Positions 14,694 through 23,697 of a DNA stretch of 50,569 bases are shown here, piece after piece (within the stretch, counting starts at the first letter, position 1; every line of letters begins with the position of its first letter). This stretch comes from Bacteroidaceae bacterium (GTDB taxonomy: Bacteria > Bacteroidota > Bacteroidia > Bacteroidales > Bacteroidaceae), in assembly GCA_016280445.1 (NCBI GenBank), contig JAEEGS010000045.1, positions 1 through 50,569 on the forward strand. The letters are read 5' to 3'. A program made the position numbers and the translations under genes. The notes beneath the pieces were generated by a model. It was not told where the DNA came from. It was given only the letters and a program-made list of their open reading frames with translations, and did no database searches.

Positions 14694-17312
14694 ATGATGA
14701 CAGCAAAAGAGATACGTGAGTCTTTCAAGAAGTTTTTTGAAAGCAAAGAACACCTGATTGTACCATCGGCTCCGATGGTTGTGAAGGACGACCCCACACT
14801 GATGTTCACCAATGCGGGTATGAATCAGTTTAAGGATATCATTCTGGGCAATGTGACACCCAAGAGCCGCCGTCAGGCTGACTCTCAGAAGTGCCTTCGT
14901 GTGAGCGGCAAGCACAACGACCTCGAAGAGGTGGGACACGACACTTACCACCATACGATGTTTGAGATGTTGGGCAACTGGTCGTTTGGCGACTACTTCA
15001 AGAAGGAGGCGATTTCGTGGGCATGGGAGTACATTGTGGATGTGCTGAAGATTGACCCGAAAGACCTTTATGCCACAGTGTTTGAGGGCAGTCCTGAAGA
15101 GGGGCTTTCGCGTGACGATGAGGCTGCTGCCATCTGGGAGCAGTTCTTGCCGAAAGACCATATCATCAACGGCAACAAGCACGACAATTTCTGGGAAATG
15201 GGTGATACAGGTCCTTGTGGCCCTTGCTCAGAGATTCACGTTGACAGCCGTTCTGAGGAAGAGAAGGCAAAGGTGCCTGGCCGTGAGTTGGTGAACAAAG
15301 ACCATCCTCAGGTCATCGAAATATGGAATCTTGTGTTCATGCAGTACAACCGCAAGGCTGACGGCTCACTCGAGGGCCTGCCTGCTAAGGTGATTGACAC
15401 GGGTATGGGTTTCGAACGTTTGGTGCGCACATTGCAAGGGAAGACCTCGAACTATGATACAGACGTGTTCCAACCCCTCATCAAGGTGCTGGGCGATATG
15501 GCTGGCTGCAAATATGGTGAGGATGAGAAGAAGGACATCGCCATGCGGGTGGTGGTAGACCATTTGCGTGCTATCGCGTTCGCCATTGCTGATGGTCAGT
15601 TGCCATCTAATGCGAAGGCGGGTTATGTGATTCGTCGCATCCTGCGTCGTGCTGTGCGTTATGGTTACACGTTCCTCGGTCAGAAAGAGGCGTTTATTTA
15701 TAAACTCGTGCCCACGCTTGTGGCAGAGATGGGCGATGCCTTCCCTGAGATTGCTGCTCAGCAGAAACTCGTGATGAAGGTGATGCAGGAAGAGGAGAGT
15801 TCTTTCCTCCGTACCCTCGAAAACGGTATCAAGCTCTTGCAGGGTGTCATCGATGAGACAAAGGCTGCAGGCAAGACTGAGATTGCCGGTGACAAGGCGT
15901 TCACACTTTTCGATACTTTTGGCTTCCCACTCGACTTGACTGAACTCATCTGTCGCGAACAAGGTTTCACGGTGGATGAGAAGGGCTTCGATGTTTGTAT
16001 GCAGGAACAGAAGAACCGTGCTCGCAACGCTGCCGAAGTGAAGATGGGCGACTGGGTGATGGTGAACGAGGCTGAAAGCGAGTTTGTTGGTTACGACTAC
16101 ACCGAATATCCTGCCCACATTATTAAATATAGGGAGGTGCAGCAGAAGAAGCGCACGGCCTATGAGGTCATCCTTGATAAGACCCCCTTCTATGGTGAGA
16201 TGGGTGGTGAGGTTGGCGACCAAGGTGTGCTCGTCAGCGAGAACGAGGAAATTAAGGTGCTCGACACGAAGAAGGAGAACGGTGTGGCCATCCATATCGT
16301 TGATAAATTGCCCGAGAATCCGACGGCAGAGTTTATGGCTTGTGTGGATTTGGAGATGCGTCGTGCAGTTGAAGCCAACCATACTTGTACACACTTGCTT
16401 GACGAGGCATTGCGTGAGGTGCTCGGCACTCATGTGGAGCAGAAAGGTTCACTCGTCACTGCTGACGGCTTGCGTTTTGACTTCTCTCACTTCGAGAAGG
16501 TGACTCCTGAACAAATCCGTGAGGTGGAGCACATCGTTAATGCTAAGATTCGTGAGGACATCCCACTCGAAGAGTACCGTGACTATCCTATTGAGGAGGC
16601 CAAGAAACTCGGTGCCATCGCCCTCTTCGGGGAAAAATATGGTGATAAGGTGCGCGTAGTGCGATTTGGCACCAGCGTCGAGTTCTGTGGCGGTTGCCAC
16701 GCTCAGAGCACTGGCCGTCTGGGCATGATGAAGATTATGAGCGAGAGCAGTATCGCTGCAGGTGTGCGTCGTATTGAGGCCATCACGGGCAAGACAGTGG
16801 AAGAAACGCTTGACCGTATGCAAGACTTTATGACTGACTTGAAGGGTCTGTTCAACAATGCTCCCGACCTTATGTCCACCATCCAGAAGGCTATTGCTGA
16901 CAACAAAGATTTGCAGGCACAGGTGGAAGAGTTCAAGGCACAGCAAGCGCGTGAGTTCAAGAAGATGCTCATAGAGAAGGCTCGTGATGTGAATGGCGTG
17001 AAGGTCATATCGGGTGTGTTGCCGATTGAGCCGCAGAATGCCAAAGATATGGCGTTCCAACTTCGTGCACAGTTCCCTGAACGCCTGCTCGTTGTCATCG
17101 GTAGTGTTGCTCAAAACAAGCCTGCTCTTACAGTGTCTGTTTCTGACGACCTTGTGGCAGAAGGCAAGAATGCAGGTCAGTTTGTTCGTGAGGCTGGCAA
17201 ACTCATCAAGGGTGGCGGTGGCGGTCAGCCCCACTTTGCGACAGCTGGAGGTAAAGACCCCGAAGGTCTGAAATCGGCTGTTGATAAAATTGTGGAATTA
17301 GCACTGGCTTAA
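14694..17312 (+). CDS. alaS: Alanine--tRNA ligase
   Basis: An 872-residue full-length AlaRS. The class II catalytic core is at the N-terminus ([20 protein letters not shown], then [18 protein letters not shown]). The editing domain has [10 protein letters not shown] at 563-572 and [10 protein letters not shown] from 665, which supply the metal ligands. The C-terminal DHHA1/C-Ala part ends in [14 protein letters not shown]. It charges tRNA-Ala and clears mischarged Ser and Gly. The start is ATG 14694 or the adjacent ATG at 14697. It is monocistronic between its own promoter and a strong terminator. Confidence 0.98.
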   Translation: MMTAKEIRESFKKFFESKEHLIVPSAPMVVKDDPTLMFTNAGMNQFKDIILGNVTPKSRRQADSQKCLRVSGKHNDLEEVGHDTYHHTMFEMLGNWSFGDYFKKEAISWAWEYIVDVLKIDPKDLYATVFEGSPEEGLSRDDEAAAIWEQFLPKDHIINGNKHDNFWEMGDTGPCGPCSEIHVDSRSEEEKAKVPGRELVNKDHPQVIEIWNLVFMQYNRKADGSLEGLPAKVIDTGMGFERLVRTLQGKTSNYDTDVFQPLIKVLGDMAGCKYGEDEKKDIAMRVVVDHLRAIAFAIADGQLPSNAKAGYVIRRILRRAVRYGYTFLGQKEAFIYKLVPTLVAEMGDAFPEIAAQQKLVMKVMQEEESSFLRTLENGIKLLQGVIDETKAAGKTEIAGDKAFTLFDTFGFPLDLTELICREQGFTVDEKGFDVCMQEQKNRARNAAEVKMGDWVMVNEAESEFVGYDYTEYPAHIIKYREVQQKKRTAYEVILDKTPFYGEMGGEVGDQGVLVSENEEIKVLDTKKENGVAIHIVDKLPENPTAEFMACVDLEMRRAVEANHTCTHLLDEALREVLGTHVEQKGSLVTADGLRFDFSHFEKVTPEQIREVEHIVNAKIREDIPLEEYRDYPIEEAKKLGAIALFGEKYGDKVRVVRFGTSVEFCGGCHAQSTGRLGMMKIMSESSIAAGVRRIEAITGKTVEETLDRMQDFMTDLKGLFNNAPDLMSTIQKAIADNKDLQAQVEEFKAQQAREFKKMLIEKARDVNGVKVISGVLPIEPQNAKDMAFQLRAQFPERLLVVIGSVAQNKPALTVSVSDDLVAEGKNAGQFVREAGKLIKGGGGGQPHFATAGGKDPEGLKSAVDKIVELALA

Positions 17313-17314
17313 CT

Positions 17315-17371
17315 GAAAAAAGAAACTGCGGCCTTCAGATCATCAGCTGAAGGCCGCAGTTTCTTTTTTTT
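17315..17371. terminator. Long bidirectional hairpin terminator (alaS/luxS)
   Basis: About 23 bp of perfect inverted repeat (17315-17338 with 17347-17370; core ACTGCGGCCTTCAG) around an 8-bp loop, with long T-tracts on both strands. It serves alaS and, on the minus strand, luxS. Confidence 0.92.
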
Positions 17372-17866
17372 CTATGCGTCAGCAAAAACCTTTCCGTCGT
17401 TAAGGGTGATTTGCAGTTTGGTGTACTCGCTGTGGAAATCGTGTTCCAGTCGGTCGAGATAACGAGCACATTCCCACTTGCACATCGGGAGGTCGTGAAG
17501 CAGATAGTTGCCACAGGCTTCTGGACGTGTGGCAGGTATCTCTGTTTGTTTGAGCATCCACTGGAGACACTCGATGGTCAACCGACGCATGTCTTCAACG
17601 GTGTATGCTCCTGTCATGATGATATACATGCCTGTGAGGCACCCCATGGGGCCTACATACACCACATCTTCTTTTACGTCGGAATTGCGGAACCATGTGG
17701 CCATCAGGTGCTCTATGCTGTGTATGGCAGCAGGTGCTACAGCTGGTTCATGGTTGGGTTCTGTGATGCGCAGATCGAAAGTGGTGAAGCCCTTATCCTC
17801 GCGCGAAATGTAGATGCCAGGCTTCAGGTGGGTGTGGTCAATCGTGAAACTTTGTATAACTTCCAT
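17372..17866 (-). CDS. luxS: S-ribosylhomocysteine lyase (autoinducer-2 synthesis)
   Basis: A 164-residue protein. The metal site is His49 and His53 in HSIEHLMAT plus Cys118 in EACGNYLLHD; Glu52 is the general base and Cys76 in GPMGCLTGMY the catalytic cysteine. It splits S-ribosylhomocysteine to homocysteine and DPD, the AI-2 precursor, in the activated methyl cycle. It begins 42 bp after a secreted esterase gene on the same strand; I see no clear promoter in that gap, so read-through is possible. Confidence 0.97.
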   Translation of the reverse strand: MEVIQSFTIDHTHLKPGIYISREDKGFTTFDLRITEPNHEPAVAPAAIHSIEHLMATWFRNSDVKEDVVYVGPMGCLTGMYIIMTGAYTVEDMRRLTIECLQWMLKQTEIPATRPEACGNYLLHDLPMCKWECARYLDRLEHDFHSEYTKLQITLNDGKVFADA

Positions 17867-17908
17867 GATGATGCTTCTTTAGGGTGGTGTGATATGTCTT
17901 TGATTCTT

Positions 17909-19678
17909 TCATTTAATCATGACCTTGCGGCCGTCAATGATGTAAAGGCCAGGCTTCAGGTTTTCTGTTGAGAACTTTCGCCCGATGAGGTCATAAGCGT
18001 ATGAAGAAGTCGCCTTTTTGTCCTCTTTGACGTGGGCGATGCTAACAGGATTGAAGTTCGCTGCTTGGATGTTGACTGCTCCCAGCACAAAGTCGGAACT
18101 CCTTGCGGCAGCAGTGTAAAAGACAATGACATAGTCGCCTGTCTCTGGCACATCGAACATGAAGGTCCGTTGGTTGACTCCTAAGAACCTGTTGGCTGTG
18201 TCGCCATTGATGTTGACGGTGGGAGTGTACGTCTCAGACGCTATTTCTTCCCCGTCCATATGCTGTATGGAGAGGGTGACTGGTGAAAACTCGGGCTGAT
18301 TCCAGTTGCACACCTTGTACTTGATGGCATAACGCCCTTCGTGCAACGTCAACAGGGAACGACCATTCGTGTCTCCGAATTTTGCCCATGCGGCTTTCTC
18401 TTTGGTTGTGTTGTTTTGTACGAGCAAACCGTACTCAAAGGATTTCGTGGTGTTGGTGAAGCGCAGGATGCGTGGACCGCTGGTGAATGGGAGACCACCG
18501 CCCACACGTTTCGATATGCCGTTGCTTACGTACCAGTTCTGTGGCACCATGCCCTCGTTCTTGATCGTTTTGAATAGGTCGTAACTCGAACTGGACGTGA
18601 CGTTGTTGACCAGACATGAGGTTTGTGCAGTCTTGCCCATGTTGTCTGTCACTTCCACACGCAGGTTGTGCTTGCCAGTTGATGGGGCTGTCAGCGTTGT
18701 GATGTGGGGAGCAGATGTTTGAGATTCTATGAGTGTATTGCCATCATAAAAATCAAACTTGGTGACACTTCCATTAGGAGCCTTTGCTACTGCTTTCAGG
18801 GTGATGTCAGGGAATACGGCTTCTCCCTTCGGTGCCATATAAAGATGGGTCGTTTCGCCTGTAGGTGCAGTGAATCTTACAAAAGGCATATTCAAAGAGA
18901 ATCGCTTGCAGAAGTTCCAGATGAGGTGGCGGTTCAAATCCATGGGCCAGTGTCCACCGTTATTGTAGGAGTAGAGCCACACTTCACCACCATTGGTACC
19001 ACCCGTCCATTTTTCGAGGTCGCCATCGAACCGACTGGTGCTGATAGGTTTGTAGCCAACCGTCTTGCTGTATGTTGTATGCTTGTCGTGTGTGGCATAG
19101 CTCTCTATGTAGTCATGAATATGATATTCTTCATAGCCAAACGTTCCGTCACCATAGGCAATGACTTCCAGCAGATTGACGGGCTTTTTGCAGTTGTTCC
19201 AGGGCGACTCGGAAAATTGGATGCCGCTTGTGGGGGCAAAGGCTGCAATCTTGTCCTGCATATTGGCGATACAATGGTGGATGAGCATTGAGCCCATAGA
19301 GAATCCCGACCAGTAGACGCGTTCTCTGTCTATATCATAAAGTTCCACCATCTTGTCGATGGCTTTGATGACGAAGGTTTGGTCGTTTGTTCCGCCTATA
19401 TCCCATGTGTTACCATCGCTACGCAGATAGGCGATGACGAACTTAGCCGTGTCTATCATTTCATACATCTTGTCTGAATCGTATTGGTATTCAGGGGATT
19501 GGTTCATGCCATGAGTGACGATGAATAGTGGCGACTTGGCAGGAAACGTGTTAGGGGTGAAGACCACCATGTTTCTCTGCTTGCCATTGACGGTAATGTT
19601 TATCGACTGTTGTGTATAGGCGGATATTTGTACCACCGTAAATAAAAAGAGGATGGAAATAAGCAATGAACGCTTCAT
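17909..19678 (-). CDS. Secreted esterase (PHB-depolymerase/feruloyl esterase-like) with C-terminal accessory domains
   Basis: A 589-residue protein with a signal peptide (about 1-20). Residues about 25-270 form an alpha/beta-hydrolase with LFIVTHGMNQ and the nucleophile elbow GFSMGS; the late NNGGHWPM supplies the histidine. Next comes an Ig-like segment (KFDFYDGNTLIESQTSAPH), then a beta-rich region resembling a carbohydrate-binding module, and a final tail YDLIGRKFSTENLKPGLYII similar to T9SS type-A tails. Its likely role is de-esterification of plant polysaccharide, by analogy with CE1-like enzymes. A -7 box lies at 19718-19725. Confidence 0.8.
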   Translation of the reverse strand: MKRSLLISILFLFTVVQISAYTQQSINITVNGKQRNMVVFTPNTFPAKSPLFIVTHGMNQSPEYQYDSDKMYEMIDTAKFVIAYLRSDGNTWDIGGTNDQTFVIKAIDKMVELYDIDRERVYWSGFSMGSMLIHHCIANMQDKIAAFAPTSGIQFSESPWNNCKKPVNLLEVIAYGDGTFGYEEYHIHDYIESYATHDKHTTYSKTVGYKPISTSRFDGDLEKWTGGTNGGEVWLYSYNNGGHWPMDLNRHLIWNFCKRFSLNMPFVRFTAPTGETTHLYMAPKGEAVFPDITLKAVAKAPNGSVTKFDFYDGNTLIESQTSAPHITTLTAPSTGKHNLRVEVTDNMGKTAQTSCLVNNVTSSSSYDLFKTIKNEGMVPQNWYVSNGISKRVGGGLPFTSGPRILRFTNTTKSFEYGLLVQNNTTKEKAAWAKFGDTNGRSLLTLHEGRYAIKYKVCNWNQPEFSPVTLSIQHMDGEEIASETYTPTVNINGDTANRFLGVNQRTFMFDVPETGDYVIVFYTAAARSSDFVLGAVNIQAANFNPVSIAHVKEDKKATSSYAYDLIGRKFSTENLKPGLYIIDGRKVMIK

Positions 19679-19717
19679 ACGAATAGGTGAAAATAAAAGT
19701 TGTTTCTATTGAGCATG

Positions 19718-19725
19718 CAAATTTA
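19718..19725 (-). promoter_or_regulatory. -7 box for secreted esterase gene
   Basis: Minus-strand TAAATTTG, 39 bp upstream of the ATG at 19678. Confidence 0.5.
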
Positions 19726-19836
19726 TAGAAACATTCGGACTACAGCAAGCAAATGCCGATTTTTCCGACCTGCTGTGTTTAATTTGAATCCCGTCGGGGT
19801 TATTCCATGAGGGATTTTGACGATGTTGATGTAGCA

Positions 19837-21333
19837 TTAACCTTGTTCATCACTTTGTTCTTTCGGCCAGTTGACGAAGAACACCCTCTTGGTGGCACGT
19901 GTGATGGCGGTGTAGAGCCAGCGGAAGTAATCGGGAGTGAACATTTCATCGGTCATGTAACCTTGGTCAATGAAGACGTTGGTCCACTGGCCGCCTTGGG
20001 CTTTGTGGCAAGTGATGGCATAGGCATATTTGATTTGTAGGGCGTTGTAGTAAGGATCTTGGCGCAGGGCTTTGAGTTTTTCCTGTTTGGAGCGTAGGGT
20101 GGGGTCGCCGTTATAGTCCTCCATAATATTATTATATAATGTGTCTTGCTGTGCTTTGGTGAGGGCAGGAGCCTCGGCTTGGAGTGTGTCGGTGAGAATG
20201 GTCAAGTCGATAGTGAAGTTGTCATAGTCAGGGAACTCCAAGGTGGCATCGGCGAATGTGAAACCGTAGAAGTTGCGCTCGTTGCGGATACGGCGAACAA
20301 TGGCAGTATCACCATTGGCTATGAAGTCGAAAGGTACGCCCTCTGCCTCTTCCGCTTTTTTACCCTCAGCTTTGGCGTTGGCAATTAGTTCGAGTGTCAG
20401 TTTCTCCGTCCAATAATAATTGTTTTTGGCCACCATCAGCATGTCGCCTCCTTCGAGAGGTTCTTCTCGCCAGAGAATTTGAGCACGTATGCCATTATTA
20501 TAGATGTTCGCGCGTTTGTTGCTGCGGGTGACGACGATGGTGTCGTCCTCTCCATCGCGATGATAACACTCTTCCAGCGCCTCGATGAGTTCATTGCCGG
20601 GGATGTTGTGTACATCGGGGAACCCCTTGAAGCGTATCTGTGGCATCTGGAGAATGTCTTCATTGGCGAGAAGGATGCGCAGATGGGTGGCGTTCCACAG
20701 GATACCTGACTCCTCGGCTTGGCGCACCACTTCAGTGAGGGTGTGGCTGACGACATGGAGCCCGTAACCGTTCATGTAGTCGTCTTGCAGGGCTGGACTT
20801 TCAGTGTCGCCGACAGGAGGCAACTGGGCCGTGTCTCCCATGAGGATGAGCCGACAACCTTTGCCCCCATAGACAAAGTGGACGAGATCGTCGAGCAAAC
20901 GCCCCGTACCGTAGAGGCCACCAGAGAGGTATTCGTCGTTGGCAATCATCGAAGCCTCGTCGCAAATGAAGAGGAGGTTCTGCCGCATGTTGTAGTTGAG
21001 GGTGAAGATGCTGTCCTTGTCGATGGATTTTTGCCGATAGATGCGCTTATGGATGGTGAAAGCAGGATGGTCAGCATAGAGAGAGAGGACTTTGGCGGCA
21101 CGTCCTGTGGGGGCCATGAGCACACACTCGCGGTCGAGTTGTTCCATCGTCTTGACAAGAGCACTGACCAGGCTTGTTTTTCCCGTGCCGGCAAACCCTC
21201 GGAGGATGAACACGGAGTCAGCGTCGGGTGTGAGAATGAAATCACACAGAGAGTCGATGACTTTTGCTTGGTCGTTGGTGGGTTTTAGCCCGAAATGATG
21301 CAAAATGAGGTCTTTTAGATAGTCATTTATCAT
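19837..21333 (-). CDS. RecD-like/Dda-type superfamily 1 DNA helicase
   Basis: A 498-residue protein. The P-loop GFAGTGKTS is at 46-54, APTGRAAKVL (motif Ia) at 74-83, DEASMI at 125-130 (Walker B), and GDTAQLPPVG (motif III) follows. The UvrD_C_2-type motif YAITCHKAQGGQW and the arginine motif YTAITRATKRVFFV close the protein. It is an ATP-driven 5'-3' helicase-like enzyme of DNA repair or recombination; without RecB/C nearby it is not an exonuclease V subunit. It is divergent from the pilin-like/DUF3822/rsmD operon. Confidence 0.9.
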   Translation of the reverse strand: MINDYLKDLILHHFGLKPTNDQAKVIDSLCDFILTPDADSVFILRGFAGTGKTSLVSALVKTMEQLDRECVLMAPTGRAAKVLSLYADHPAFTIHKRIYRQKSIDKDSIFTLNYNMRQNLLFICDEASMIANDEYLSGGLYGTGRLLDDLVHFVYGGKGCRLILMGDTAQLPPVGDTESPALQDDYMNGYGLHVVSHTLTEVVRQAEESGILWNATHLRILLANEDILQMPQIRFKGFPDVHNIPGNELIEALEECYHRDGEDDTIVVTRSNKRANIYNNGIRAQILWREEPLEGGDMLMVAKNNYYWTEKLTLELIANAKAEGKKAEEAEGVPFDFIANGDTAIVRRIRNERNFYGFTFADATLEFPDYDNFTIDLTILTDTLQAEAPALTKAQQDTLYNNIMEDYNGDPTLRSKQEKLKALRQDPYYNALQIKYAYAITCHKAQGGQWTNVFIDQGYMTDEMFTPDYFRWLYTAITRATKRVFFVNWPKEQSDEQG

Positions 21334-21384
21334 CTTTTTTCAAAAAAATGCCGAAAGTTGTGGTTGCAATTAAAATTTTATGCT

Positions 21385-21392
21385 TATTTTTG
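21385..21392 (+). promoter_or_regulatory. -7 box for pilin-like/DUF3822/rsmD operon
   Basis: TATTTTTG fits TAnnTTTG. It leaves a leader of roughly 100 nt before the ATG at 21501. Confidence 0.5.
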
Positions 21393-21500
21393 CCACGAAT
21401 ATAGCGATTATTTATGAACTGGATTGTAAGTGCAGGAGAAAAACTTGCTTTCAAGACAGTAAAAAGGTGTGTAATCAATAAAAAATTAACAAAACATATC

Positions 21501-22250
21501 ATGAAAAAAAGTATTGTAAACGGTATCCTGGTACTTTGTACATTGGGCCTCGTTGCTGCATGCTTTTACAGCATCTACAACGACATTGCCTTCGATGAAG
21601 AGAAGGCAGCACGTGAGAAACTCGTTATTGCTCGTTTGATGGACATCCGCAATGCGGAAGAGCAGTACAAGATGACATTTGGCGAGTATTGCGGCACGAT
21701 TGACTCTTTGATTGATTATGTGAAGAACGGCAAGACCGTGGACAAAATCATCAAGGAGGGTGAATTGACTGATGATCAGTTGGAAGCTGGCATGACCGAG
21801 AGGGAAGCTGTGGCCAAAGGCATCATCAAGCGTGACACCGTATGGATGACGGCTGCCGAGAAGTTGGGTATTGCCAATCCTGACTCCATGAAGTATGTGC
21901 CAGTAGGTCGCAAGGCTGACGGTTCCTTCATGGTGGTTCATTCCACATTCGACCCATCCAAGTATGACACAGTCTATCAAGGTGTGATAGAGTTGCGCAA
22001 GAAGGCTGCCTTCAACATGAAGTCCAATGAGTTTGACATGATGGTAGAGTTCCGTGCTCGTCTGGAGGACTACATGGATGGCATGAGCGAGAAGAAAATC
22101 AAGAGTTTGAAAGCAGACTTGAAGAAGCGTCACAGAAACCGCGCCGAGTTGATGCTTGACAATGAGGACCAGACGGAGGGTGAATGGTACGGACTCCGAA
22201 TCGGTGACCTCGAAGACGCTAACAACAAGATGGCAGGTAACTGGGAATGA
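21501..22250 (+). CDS. Single-pass membrane protein with pseudopilin-like N-terminus
   Basis: A 249-residue protein. Residues 1-25 make one membrane helix (KKSIVNGILVLCTLGLVAAC). The helix continues into a pilin-like stretch (REKLVIARLMDIRNAEEQYK, then MTFGEYCGTIDSLIDYVKNGK), reminiscent of the alpha-1 spine and following loop of type IV pilins and pseudopilins. No prepilin-peptidase site is evident. The ATG at 21501 is chosen because it begins the membrane helix; an in-frame ATG at 21414 would add 29 basic residues. Its stop overlaps the DUF3822 start by 4 bp, so the two are translationally coupled. Function unknown. Confidence 0.7.
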   Translation: MKKSIVNGILVLCTLGLVAACFYSIYNDIAFDEEKAAREKLVIARLMDIRNAEEQYKMTFGEYCGTIDSLIDYVKNGKTVDKIIKEGELTDDQLEAGMTEREAVAKGIIKRDTVWMTAAEKLGIANPDSMKYVPVGRKADGSFMVVHSTFDPSKYDTVYQGVIELRKKAAFNMKSNEFDMMVEFRARLEDYMDGMSEKKIKSLKADLKKRHRNRAELMLDNEDQTEGEWYGLRIGDLEDANNKMAGNWE

Positions 22251-23056
22251 TGAATGAAGTCTTGAATAAAAGTTTGTCCATTCGGGTCTGCTCGAATGGA
22301 CTTTCTTTTTGCACTTACGCTCCTGGGCAAGAGACACCTTTCGAGTATAAGGCGTGGGATGTGAACCACACCGTTTCGTTGGCGGCGAATCTGAAGGATG
22401 CGTTGATGCATGAACCGATGTTGCAGCAGCAATATCAGCGCGTGAATGTGCTCATTGCCACATCGTGTTTCACTACGGTGCCAGTGGCCGCTTTCAATAA
22501 GGAAGACATAAAAGATGTGTATAGGTTCACATTTCCGAAGGACACTCTGCGGCACGTGAGTTACAATGTGCTGCGGCGTTCAGGCATCGCTATTGTCTTT
22601 GGACTCGACAAGAACATCTATCAGTTGTTGCTTGATGATTTCCCACGTGCACGTTTCTATGCATCGGCCAGTACACTGATTGAGTTCTTCAGCGAAAAGA
22701 GCCTCTTCGGACCCGGTCGGAAAATGTATGTTTATCTCCACGAAAAGGAAATGACGCTCTATGCTTTTGAACAAGGGCGAATGCTGTTTGTGAACACCTA
22801 TGTGGCCACGAGTGTGGCGGACATCCAGTATTACACGCTCAATGTGTGGAAAGAATTGGGCTTCGACCAAGTGGATGACTCGCTTTTCATTGTGGGCGAC
22901 GTGGAGCAGCGAACGGTGGAACTCTCAAAGAAAATCAAATATTTCTTGCAGAACGTCTCCGTGATAGACCGTAGTGAGGACTTTAAGGAAAGGCTGACAA
23001 TGGGCAATGGCTTCATTCCCTACGACATGCAGACCCTGCTCATTTGTGGCTTTTGA
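22247..23056 (+). CDS. DUF3822 family protein
   Basis: A 269-residue cytoplasmic protein of the Bacteroidetes family DUF3822. The pattern of short beta strands (SLSIRVCSNGLSFCTY, VNVLIATSCFTTVP, KMYVYLHEKEMTLYAFEQGR, DSLFIVGDV) suggests an ASKHA/actin-like fold, as in the pilus-assembly ATPase-like protein PilM; this is inference from layout. It is coupled by ATGA overlap to the upstream pilin-like gene and followed by rsmD after 24 bp. The start may be 22247 or the adjacent ATG at 22250. Confidence 0.8.
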   Translation: MMNEVLNKSLSIRVCSNGLSFCTYAPGQETPFEYKAWDVNHTVSLAANLKDALMHEPMLQQQYQRVNVLIATSCFTTVPVAAFNKEDIKDVYRFTFPKDTLRHVSYNVLRRSGIAIVFGLDKNIYQLLLDDFPRARFYASASTLIEFFSEKSLFGPGRKMYVYLHEKEMTLYAFEQGRMLFVNTYVATSVADIQYYTLNVWKELGFDQVDDSLFIVGDVEQRTVELSKKIKYFLQNVSVIDRSEDFKERLTMGNGFIPYDMQTLLICGF

Positions 23057-23080
23057 TTCTCTTTCCTTCAATTCTTATTC

Positions 23081-23611
23081 ATGAGAATCATCCGAGGAAA
23101 ATACAAGGGGCGTCACATCCCCACACCCACAGGCTTTAAGGCAAGACCCACAACCGACTTTGCCAAGGAGGGGCTGTTCAATATCTTGGAGAATGTCTAT
23201 GTGGACTTCGATGAGGCACCGACAGCGCTTGACCTCTTTGCAGGAACGGGCTCCATTGGCTTGGAACTGGCGTCTCGTGGATGCGGAAAGGTGGTGTCGG
23301 TGGAGAAGGATTTTAGGCACTGGCAGTTTCTGGCGCGTGTTCAGAAAGAACTCCAAGCGAAGGAATGGGTGCCGCTGAAGGGTGATGTATTTAAATATGT
23401 ACGTGCGTGTAAGGAGCAGTACGACTTGATTTTTGCCGATCCTCCCTATGCCTTGGAGAATTTGAAGGAGATACCTGATGCCGCCTTACCGCTTTTGAAC
23501 GAAGGAGGCATCCTCATTCTTGAACACGGCAAAGATTATGACTTCTCTGACCATCCCCGTTTCATCGACCACCGTAACTATGGCAGCGTGAACTTTTCGT
23601 TCTTCAGATAG
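23081..23611 (+). CDS. rsmD: 16S rRNA (guanine966-N2)-methyltransferase
   Basis: A 176-residue protein. MRIIRGKYKGRHIPTPTG is the family N-terminus; the SAM-binding loop is LDLFAGTGSIGLE (50-62), the acidic residue is in VVSVEKD, and the catalytic DPPY is at 120-123. It methylates G966 in the 30S subunit. Third gene of the pilin-like/DUF3822 operon, it ends at a hairpin terminator. Confidence 0.95.
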   Translation: MRIIRGKYKGRHIPTPTGFKARPTTDFAKEGLFNILENVYVDFDEAPTALDLFAGTGSIGLELASRGCGKVVSVEKDFRHWQFLARVQKELQAKEWVPLKGDVFKYVRACKEQYDLIFADPPYALENLKEIPDAALPLLNEGGILILEHGKDYDFSDHPRFIDHRNYGSVNFSFFR

Positions 23612-23633
23612 CGGTATGAAAAAAACATAAAAT

Positions 23634-23673
23634 GAAGGCTCGACCCACCATCTCGTGAGTCGAGCCTTCTTTT
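23634..23673. terminator. Bidirectional hairpin terminator
   Basis: GAAGGCTCGAC (23634-23644) pairs perfectly with GTCGAGCCTTC (23659-23669), followed by T on the plus strand and preceded by an A-rich stretch that gives a T-tail on the minus strand. It lies between rsmD and the convergent outer-membrane protein gene. Confidence 0.88.
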
Positions 23674-23697
23674 GTGTGTTCACTTGGGTTGTGGATA

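Noticed and set aside
15366-16433. 355-residue open frame antisense to alaS
   Set aside because: It lies wholly within the clear alaS gene, with no signals or family resemblance.
21414-21500. N-terminal extension of the pilin-like protein from ATG 21414
   Set aside because: It would put 29 basic residues ahead of a membrane helix that begins naturally at ATG 21501, and it has no support beyond being open.
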